Of a DNA stretch of 32,274 nucleotides, positions 26,413-32,274 are shown in pieces. Positions within the stretch are counted from its first letter, which is position 1; each line of letters opens with the position of its first letter. The DNA comes from Deltaproteobacteria bacterium. GTDB lineage: Bacteria; Myxococcota; Polyangia; Haliangiales; Haliangiaceae. The stretch is taken from positions 1 to 32,274 of the forward strand of contig JAGSPR010000245.1 in NCBI GenBank assembly GCA_018262455.1. The letters are read 5' to 3'. The notes beneath the pieces were generated by a model that had not been told where the DNA came from, made no database searches, and saw nothing but the letters and a program-made list of their open reading frames with translations. The position numbers were made by a program, and so were the translations under genes.

Positions 26413-27960
26413 ATGGGGCGCGTCATCGGCATTGACCTCGGCACCACCAACTCTTGCGTGGCGGTACTGGAGGGGGGCGAGGCCACGGTGATCCACAACC
26501 AGGAGGGCGGGCGGACGACGCCTTCGATGGTGTCGTGGAACGCCGATGGCGACGTCGTGGTGGGTGCTGCGAGCAAGCGCCAGATGGTGACCAACCCTCA
26601 GCGCACGGTGTTCGGGGCGAAGCGCTTGATCGGCCGCAAGGCCCAGGAACGCGAGGTCCAGTCGCTGGCGAGCCGGCTGCCGTACGCGATCGTCGCGGCC
26701 AAGAACGGCGATGCGTGGGTCGACGTGGCCGGAACCCCGCGGTCGCCGCAGGAGATCTCGGCCCACGTCCTGGCCAAGATGAAGCGGGTCGCCGAGGACT
26801 ACCTGGGTCAGACGATCAGCGAAGCGGTGGTCACGGTGCCGGCGTATTTCGACGACGTCCAGCGCCAGGCCACCAAGGACGCCGGGGCGATCGCGGGGCT
26901 CACCGTACGCGCCATCCTCAACGAGCCGACCGCCGCGGCGCTCGCGTACGGCGTGCAGCACCAGCACAACCAGCGGCTCGCGGTGTTCGACCTCGGCGGT
27001 GGGACCTTCGACATCTCGATCCTGGCGATCGAGAACGGGGTGTTCGAGGTGCTCGCCACCCATGGCGACACGACGCTCGGCGGCGACGACTTCGATCGCG
27101 TCATCATCGACATGCTCGCCGATGAGTTCGCGGCCGAGCACGGCATCGACCTGCGCAAGGACTCGGTGGCGCTGCAGCGGCTCAAGGAGGCGGGCGAGCG
27201 CGCCAAGATCGAGCTGTCGTCCGCGATGACCACCGACGTGAACCTGCCGTTCATCGCGGCGGGACCGACCGGGCCGGTCCACCTGATCCGCGAGCTCGAG
27301 CGCGGCCAGCTCGAACGTGGCTGCAAGACGCTGTTCGACCGGCTCGAGGCGCCGTGTCTCAAGGCACTCGCCGATGCCCACTGCAGCCCGGCGGACATCG
27401 ACCAGGTGCTCCTCGTCGGCGGCATGACCCGCATGCCGGCGGTCCAGGAGCAGGCGGTCCGGATCTTTGGCAAGCCCGCGAGCAAGGGCGTCAATCCGGA
27501 CGAGATCGTCGCGATGGGCGCTGCGGTGCATTCGGGGATCATGGGCGGCGAGCTCCAGGAGATCGTGCTGCTCGACGTGACGCCGCACGACATGGGCATC
27601 AAGGTCGCGGGCGACCGGATGTCGATCGTGATCCAGGCCAACACGAGCATCCCGACACGCGCCAAGAAGATCTTCGCGACCACGGAGGACAACCAGAACT
27701 TCGTGGCGATCGAGATCTTCCAGGGGCCGAACGAGCTGGCATCCCGCAACCGCCGGCTCGGACGGTTCGTGCTCGGCGATCTACGTGCCGCGCCGCGCGG
27801 CCAGACCAAGGTCGAGGTCAGCTTCACGATGGACGCCGATGGCATCCTCGAGATCACCGCGGCCGAGATCGGGACCGGACGCGCGGCCACGGTGACGATC
27901 GAGGCCTCGAGCGGGCTGACGGCAGAAGAGATCTCGCGGCTCGGCGCGCGCGTCCAGTGA
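26413..27960 (+). CDS. Lidless DnaK/Hsp70 family chaperone
   Basis: 515 aa. The nucleotide-binding domain (about 1-375) has GIDLGTTNS (6-14), FDLGGGTFD (near 196) and VGGMTRMP (near 336). The beta-type substrate-binding domain follows (about 380-505, DVTPHDMGIKV, FQGPNE). The sequence stops right after it, so the helical lid and C-terminal tail (about 100+ residues in a 630-aa DnaK) are absent without any sign of frame damage. It is a specialised Hsp70 rather than the housekeeping DnaK, and no GrpE or canonical DnaJ is next to it. It follows the J-like gene by 18 bp, probably an operon. ATPase residues appear intact. Confidence 0.93.
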   Translation: MGRVIGIDLGTTNSCVAVLEGGEATVIHNQEGGRTTPSMVSWNADGDVVVGAASKRQMVTNPQRTVFGAKRLIGRKAQEREVQSLASRLPYAIVAAKNGDAWVDVAGTPRSPQEISAHVLAKMKRVAEDYLGQTISEAVVTVPAYFDDVQRQATKDAGAIAGLTVRAILNEPTAAALAYGVQHQHNQRLAVFDLGGGTFDISILAIENGVFEVLATHGDTTLGGDDFDRVIIDMLADEFAAEHGIDLRKDSVALQRLKEAGERAKIELSSAMTTDVNLPFIAAGPTGPVHLIRELERGQLERGCKTLFDRLEAPCLKALADAHCSPADIDQVLLVGGMTRMPAVQEQAVRIFGKPASKGVNPDEIVAMGAAVHSGIMGGELQEIVLLDVTPHDMGIKVAGDRMSIVIQANTSIPTRAKKIFATTEDNQNFVAIEIFQGPNELASRNRRLGRFVLGDLRAAPRGQTKVEVSFTMDADGILEITAAEIGTGRAATVTIEASSGLTAEEISRLGARVQ

Positions 27961-28128
27961 CGCCGCCGGCGTGGCGAACCCCGGATGGTTCATGCCCCAG
28001 GGGCGGCCCAGGAGTCACGTCGCAGAATCGATGTTATGTCAACTCGCGCGAGGTCCCCACGGAGTGGTCCCGCGGACTTACCGGCCTGACCCGGGAATGT
28101 CTGGGCCGCCGTGCCGGTAGACCTGGCC

Positions 28129-28512
28129 ATGCGAGTTCTGCTCGTGCTCCTGGTCCTGACTGCGGCCACGGCGATGGCGGAGCCTCCGCACCGGGCGCGT
28201 GCACCGATCGAGATCGCGCCGAGCGCGCCCACCACCAGGCTGGCCGACCGCGTGCCCGGGCTGCACGGCTTCAGCGTGCTCGGCTTGATCTGGGTGCCGC
28301 CGCTGGATGCAGATTCGCGTGACTGGTCCGAAGGCGGCATGGTCATGCGGCCGCCCGAGACCGGCGATGACAATGTGCTCGTGCCGGGCTTCGACTCGTT
28401 GCCGTGGTTCCGGCGCGAGCGACCACGGCTGCCGCTCGGGCGCCAGCTGTTGCGCGGCCTCGAGCGTGGCGTTGGCGCCATCATCGACCTCGTGGTCCCA
28501 CCCGCCAGCTGA
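28129..28512 (+). CDS. Small secreted protein of unknown function
   Basis: 127 aa from the ATG at 28129 (an in-frame GTG 18 bp upstream is less likely because the signal peptide starts at this Met). Signal peptide MRVLLVLLVLTAATAMA with cleavage after Ala17. The mature part is Pro/Arg-rich with a hydrophobic C-terminal stretch (GAIIDLVVPP). No recognised domain. The 168-bp upstream gap has no clear promoter. Confidence 0.62.
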   Translation: MRVLLVLLVLTAATAMAEPPHRARAPIEIAPSAPTTRLADRVPGLHGFSVLGLIWVPPLDADSRDWSEGGMVMRPPETGDDNVLVPGFDSLPWFRRERPRLPLGRQLLRGLERGVGAIIDLVVPPAS

Positions 28513-28541
28513 GCCGCCCGGCCCCACCCGGTCCGCGGAGC

Positions 28542-28557
28542 CGGCGCGCTGGCGCCG
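28542..28557 (+). other. GC stem-loop in the gap before the Lhr gene
   Basis: CGGCGC-GCTG-GCGCCG forms a perfect 6-bp stem with a 4-nt loop, 30 bp past the small secreted-protein stop and 34 bp before the helicase ATG. No T-run, so at best a weak stop signal. Confidence 0.25.
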
Positions 28558-28591
28558 CGGCGCGTGACGGCTCGCTTGCTATGGTCGCGGC

Positions 28592-31500
28592 ATGGCCGCC
28601 GATCCGCTCGCGCCGTTCGGCTCCGCGACCCGGACGTGGTTCCAGCGCAGCTTCGCGGTGCCGACCGAGGTCCAGGCCCGAGGCTGGGCCAGCATCGCGC
28701 GCGGCGAGCACACGCTCATGCTCGCGCCCACCGGCAGTGGCAAGACGCTCGCCGCGTTCCTGTGGTGCCTGGACCGGCTCGCACGCGAGGCCGTCACCGG
28801 CACGCGGGTCGTCTACGTCTCGCCGATCAAGGCACTCGCGTACGACGTCGAGCGCAACCTGCGCGAGCCGCTCGCGGGCCTGCAGCGGCTCGGCGCCGGC
28901 GCCGGGATCGCGGTCGATGTGCGAACCGGAGACACGCCGACCAAGGAGCGGGAGCGCCAGCGCAAGCACCCCGGGCAGATCCTGATCACGACCCCGGAGT
29001 CGCTCTACCTGATCCTCGCAGGTCGCTCCGCCGAACGCCTGACGGCGGTCGACACGATCATCATCGACGAGATCCACGCGCTCGCGCCGACCAAGCGCGG
29101 CATCCATCTCGGGCTGACCCTCGAGAGGCTCGCTCACCTGGTCACCGCCTCGGGGAACCGGGAGCCGCAGCGCATCGGGCTGTCCGCGACCCAGCGGCCG
29201 CTGGCCGAGGTCGCGCGCTACCTCGGCGGCGATCGGCCGGTCGAGATCGTCGACGCCAGCACGAAGCCGTCGATCGATCTCGAGATCATCGTGCCGGCGC
29301 CCGACATGGATCAGCCGCCGAGCACGCCGCTGCCGGGCGCGGTGGTTGGCGCCGAGCGCGCGACCAGCGGTGGCATGTGGCCGGTGATCTACCCGCGGCT
29401 GCTCGAGCTGATCCTCGCCCACCGCACGACGATCGTGTTCGTCAACTCGCGCAGGCTCGCCGAGCGGGTCTCCCAGCAGCTCACCGAGCTCGCGGTCGCG
29501 AGCGGTCAGGTTCCCGAGGGTGTCGAGCTCGTGCGTGCCCACCACGGCTCGGTGGCCCGACACCAGCGGCTCGACATCGAGGAAGCGCTCAAGGCCGGCC
29601 GGCTGCGCGCGATCGCCGCGACCTCGTCGCTCGAGCTCGGGATCGACATGGGCACGGTCGACCTCGTGATCCAGGTCGAGTCGCCGGGCGCGGTGTCGCG
29701 CGGCCTGCAGCGGATCGGGCGCGCGGGCCATCACGTCGGGGGCGTGTCGCGCGGCCGGATCCTTCCGAAGTTTCGCGGGGATCTACTCGAAGCCACGGTG
29801 GTCGCCCGCAAGATGCTCGACGGCGAGGTCGAGGCGATCCGGGTGCCCGACAGCGCGCTCGACGTGCTCGCCCAGCAGATCGTCGCGATGGTCGGGGTCG
29901 GGCCGTGGAAGGTCGACGACCTCGAGCGGCTGGTCCGCCGGGCGGCGAGCTACCGCGAGCTGTCACGCGCGGCGTTCGTCGGGGTCCTCGACATGCTCTC
30001 GGGTCGCTACCCGTCCGACGAGTTCGCCGAGCTCCGCCCGCGGCTGACGTGGGACCGCCAGACCGACGTGCTCGTCGGGCGCAAGGGCGCGCGGCTGCTC
30101 AGCGTGATCTCGGGAGGCACGATTGCCGATCGCGGGACCTATGCCGTGCATCTCGGGACCGGGCCGCGGATCGGCGAGCTCGACGAGGAGATGGTCGCCG
30201 AGAGCCGCAAAGGCGAGACCTTCATCCTGGGCGCCAGCACGTGGCGGATCGAGGAGATCACCCGCGATCGCGTGATCGTGTCCCCGGCACCCGGGCAGCC
30301 CGGCAAGATGCCGTTCTGGCGCGGCGAAGGCCCCGGCCGGCCGATCGAGCTCGGCCGTGCGCTCGGCGCGTTCTGTCGGGAGCTCGACACGCGCCTGGCC
30401 GGCGACCCCTCGGCCGCGCACGCCTGGCTGCGGGCCGAGTACAAGCTGGACGGCTTCGCGGCTGACAACCTCATCAAGTACCTCGCCGATCAGCGCGCAG
30501 CCGCCGGCGGGGTCCCGACCGATCGCGCCATCACGATCGAGCGGTTTCGCGACGAGCTCGGCGATGTCCGCGTCTGCATCTTGACCCCGTTCGGTAGCCG
30601 GATCCACGCGCCGTGGGCGCTCGTGCTCGCCAAGCAGCTCGAGGCCGAGCTCGGCTATCCGATCCATCCGCTGTGGACCGACGACGGCATCGCGCTGCGG
30701 TTCGCCGATGGCGACGTGCTGCCGAGCGACGACCAGCTGATCCCCGATCCCGATGACGTCGAGGCCACGCTGGTCGACGAGCTCGCTCGCTCGAGCATGT
30801 TCGCGACCCACTTCCGCGAGAATGCCGCGCGCGCCCTGCTGTTGCCGCGCCGGCGTCCCGGCCAGCGCACGCCGCTGTGGGCGCAACGCCTGCGGGCCCA
30901 GCAGCTGATGGCCGTGGCGCTCCGGTTCCCCGCGTTCCCGATCACGCTCGAGACCTATCGCGAGGTGCTGCGCGACGTGTTCGATCTGCCGGCGCTGCTC
31001 GAGGTGCTGCGCGGCGTGCGGTCGCGCGCGATCCGGATCGAGCCGGCGATCACCGACGCCGCGTCGCCGTTCGCCCGCTCGCTGGTGTTCGATTACGTGG
31101 CCGCGTTCCTCTACGAGGGCGACGCACCGCTGGCCGAGCGCAAGGCGCAGGCGCTCACGCTCGATCGGAACCTGCTCCGCGAGCTGATCGGGGGCGGCGA
31201 GCTGCGCGATCTGCTCGATCCCGAGGTCCTCGACGAGCTCGAGCGCGAGCTCCAGCAGCTGGTCGACGATCGCAGGGCGCGGTCGAGCGACGAGATCCAC
31301 GATCTGCTGCGCCGGCTCGGCGACCTCGGACGCGACGAGATCGCCACCCGCACCTCGCTCGATCTTGGCCCTGACCCGGCCACGGGCGAGCTCCCCTCGA
31401 TCGACGGCGCGCTGCGGACGCTGATCGCGAGTCGGCGGATCGTCCCGGTCCGGATCGGCGGTGTCGAGCGCTACATCGCGTCGGAGGATGCCGCGCGCTA

Positions 31501-32274
31501 TCGCGATGGCCTTGGCGTCGCGCTTCCAACCGGCCTGCCCGCCGCGCTGCTCGAGCCGTTCGGGCAAGAGGCCGCGAGCGGCGAAGCGTTCGTGACGTTG
31601 GTGCAGCGCTGGGCGCGCACGCACGCGCCGTTCACCGCGGAGGCCCCGGCCGGCCGCTGGGGGATCCCGGTCGGTCAGATCGAGCCGATCCTGGCCCTGC
31701 TCGAGGCGCGCAACCAGCTCGTGCGCGGCGAGCTGCGGCCCGGCGGCACGGGCAAGGATGCGTGCGATCCCGAGGTGATGCGCCAGCTCCGGCGCCGCAC
31801 GCTCGCGCGGCTGCGCGCCCAGGTCGCGCCCGTCGCTGCAGCGACCTATGCGAGCTTCCTGCCGCGCTGGCATGGCCTCGATCAACCCCGGCGCGGCCTT
31901 GGCGCGTTGCGCGATGCCATCGCCAGGCTCGAAGGCGTGGCGCTCTCCTTCAAGGAGCTCGAGAGCCGGATCCTGCCCGCGCGGATCCTCGACTATCACC
32001 CGCGCATGCTCGACGAGCTCGGCGCCGCGGGCGAGCTCTCGTGGATCGGCGCCGGCGCGCTCGGCACCCGCGATGGTCGCGTCATCCTGGTCGCGCGCGC
32101 TCGCGCGCTCGCGTTGGCTCCCGAACCCCACGAGATCCCGCAGCACTCGTCGGTGCACGGCGCGCTGCTCGCGCACTTCGCCCGGGCCGGCGCGTCGTTC
32201 CTCGTCGCTCTCGAGCAGGCCGTGGTGACCGCGGTGCCGGCGACCCCACGCGACTCCGTGCGCTCCACCGTGAC
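28592..32274 (+). CDS. lhr: Lhr-family large DEAH-type superfamily 2 helicase (3' end outside window)
   Basis: The ATG at 28592 starts an open frame of 1227 codons that runs off the right edge. Walker A is APTGSGKT (45-52), motif TTPES (133-137), Walker B DEIH (159-162), SAT (198-200) and motif VI QRIGRAGH (373-380), so the ATPase/helicase core is complete. It continues into the Lhr-specific winged-helix/beta region (about 400-900) and a long Lhr C-terminal part. Lhr proteins are 3'-to-5' DNA-translocating helicases linked to DNA repair. Typical length is about 1400-1500 residues, so roughly 200 more lie outside. It could be cotranscribed with the small secreted gene but has no functional tie to it. 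Confidence 0.95.
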   Translation, partial: MAADPLAPFGSATRTWFQRSFAVPTEVQARGWASIARGEHTLMLAPTGSGKTLAAFLWCLDRLAREAVTGTRVVYVSPIKALAYDVERNLREPLAGLQRLGAGAGIAVDVRTGDTPTKERERQRKHPGQILITTPESLYLILAGRSAERLTAVDTIIIDEIHALAPTKRGIHLGLTLERLAHLVTASGNREPQRIGLSATQRPLAEVARYLGGDRPVEIVDASTKPSIDLEIIVPAPDMDQPPSTPLPGAVVGAERATSGGMWPVIYPRLLELILAHRTTIVFVNSRRLAERVSQQLTELAVASGQVPEGVELVRAHHGSVARHQRLDIEEALKAGRLRAIAATSSLELGIDMGTVDLVIQVESPGAVSRGLQRIGRAGHHVGGVSRGRILPKFRGDLLEATVVARKMLDGEVEAIRVPDSALDVLAQQIVAMVGVGPWKVDDLERLVRRAASYRELSRAAFVGVLDMLSGRYPSDEFAELRPRLTWDRQTDVLVGRKGARLLSVISGGTIADRGTYAVHLGTGPRIGELDEEMVAESRKGETFILGASTWRIEEITRDRVIVSPAPGQPGKMPFWRGEGPGRPIELGRALGAFCRELDTRLAGDPSAAHAWLRAEYKLDGFAADNLIKYLADQRAAAGGVPTDRAITIERFRDELGDVRVCILTPFGSRIHAPWALVLAKQLEAELGYPIHPLWTDDGIALRFADGDVLPSDDQLIPDPDDVEATLVDELARSSMFATHFRENAARALLLPRRRPGQRTPLWAQRLRAQQLMAVALRFPAFPITLETYREVLRDVFDLPALLEVLRGVRSRAIRIEPAITDAASPFARSLVFDYVAAFLYEGDAPLAERKAQALTLDRNLLRELIGGGELRDLLDPEVLDELERELQQLVDDRRARSSDEIHDLLRRLGDLGRDEIATRTSLDLGPDPATGELPSIDGALRTLIASRRIVPVRIGGVERYIASEDAARYRDGLGVALPTGLPAALLEPFGQEAASGEAFVTLVQRWARTHAPFTAEAPAGRWGIPVGQIEPILALLEARNQLVRGELRPGGTGKDACDPEVMRQLRRRTLARLRAQVAPVAAATYASFLPRWHGLDQPRRGLGALRDAIARLEGVALSFKELESRILPARILDYHPRMLDELGAAGELSWIGAGALGTRDGRVILVARARALALAPEPHEIPQHSSVHGALLAHFARAGASFLVALEQAVVTAVPATPRDSVRSTV

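Noticed and set aside
29963..32176. A 737-residue open frame antisense to the Lhr gene
   Set aside because: Its sequence is low-complexity Arg/Glu/Ala/Leu-type, the usual mirror of GC-rich coding DNA, and the opposite strand carries clear helicase motifs.

Overview
The window is very GC-rich (roughly 70% by eye), almost fully coding, and has G/C at most third codon positions. Its gene content suggests a predatory or social Myxococcota-type bacterium, most likely in the Haliangiales/Kofleriaceae neighbourhood. The signs are eukaryote-like Ser/Thr kinases with membrane or PEGA modules, an FHA plus winged-helix regulator, a TIGR02996-type repeat-companion protein, several secreted outer-membrane-barrel-like proteins and a large Lhr helicase. 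This taxonomic guess rests on family content only. No tRNA, rRNA, CRISPR array, insertion sequence or phage gene was seen.

Layout: (1) 1-1227, minus, the 5' part of a diguanylate cyclase (receiver-GGEEF-Hpt-like). (2) 1616-2376, plus, two small ORFs that may be one frameshifted membrane gene, then a convergent PAP2 phosphatase (2380-3168). (3) 3286-15118, all minus, is the centrepiece. A block of tightly packed genes encodes a NrdG-like radical-SAM activase, a 375-aa and a 186-aa protein, a cytosolic FtsH-like AAA+/M41 protease that is broken in this sequence, an 85-aa protein, then a 1134-aa repeat protein, a MoxR/RavA-type AAA+ ATPase, a vWA-like protein and a leucine-rich/TIGR02996 protein. 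Most junctions are 4-bp stop/start overlaps. The set resembles the FtsH-MoxR-vWA ternary NTPase systems that comparative genomics has proposed as conflict or signalling systems in multicellular bacteria. (4) 15217-16080, plus, a zinc-ribbon/FHA/winged-helix protein diverges from the block across a 98-bp gap that holds a perfect 14-bp palindrome, so it is the natural candidate regulator. (5) 16084-17691, minus, a polytopic membrane Ser/Thr kinase. (6) 17905-20624, plus, three tandem secreted barrel-like proteins, the first split by a frame break, followed by an acetyl-CoA hydrolase/CoA-transferase. (7) 21972-23234, minus, a GAF histidine kinase, divergent from 23366-25282, a Ser/Thr kinase with a PEGA domain. 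(8) 25407-27960, plus, a J-domain-like/TPR protein (frame broken by an exact 10-bp tandem duplication) and a lidless DnaK. (9) 28129-28512, a small secreted protein. (10) 28592 to the window end, plus, Lhr helicase, incomplete.

Three genes (FtsH-like, first barrel protein, J-like protein) are visibly frame-broken and a fourth pair (1616-2376) may be. This is either real decay or variation, or a sign of sequence or assembly errors. It should be settled against reads before any of these genes is called dead. In the FtsH-like gene the missing piece is specifically the Walker B region.
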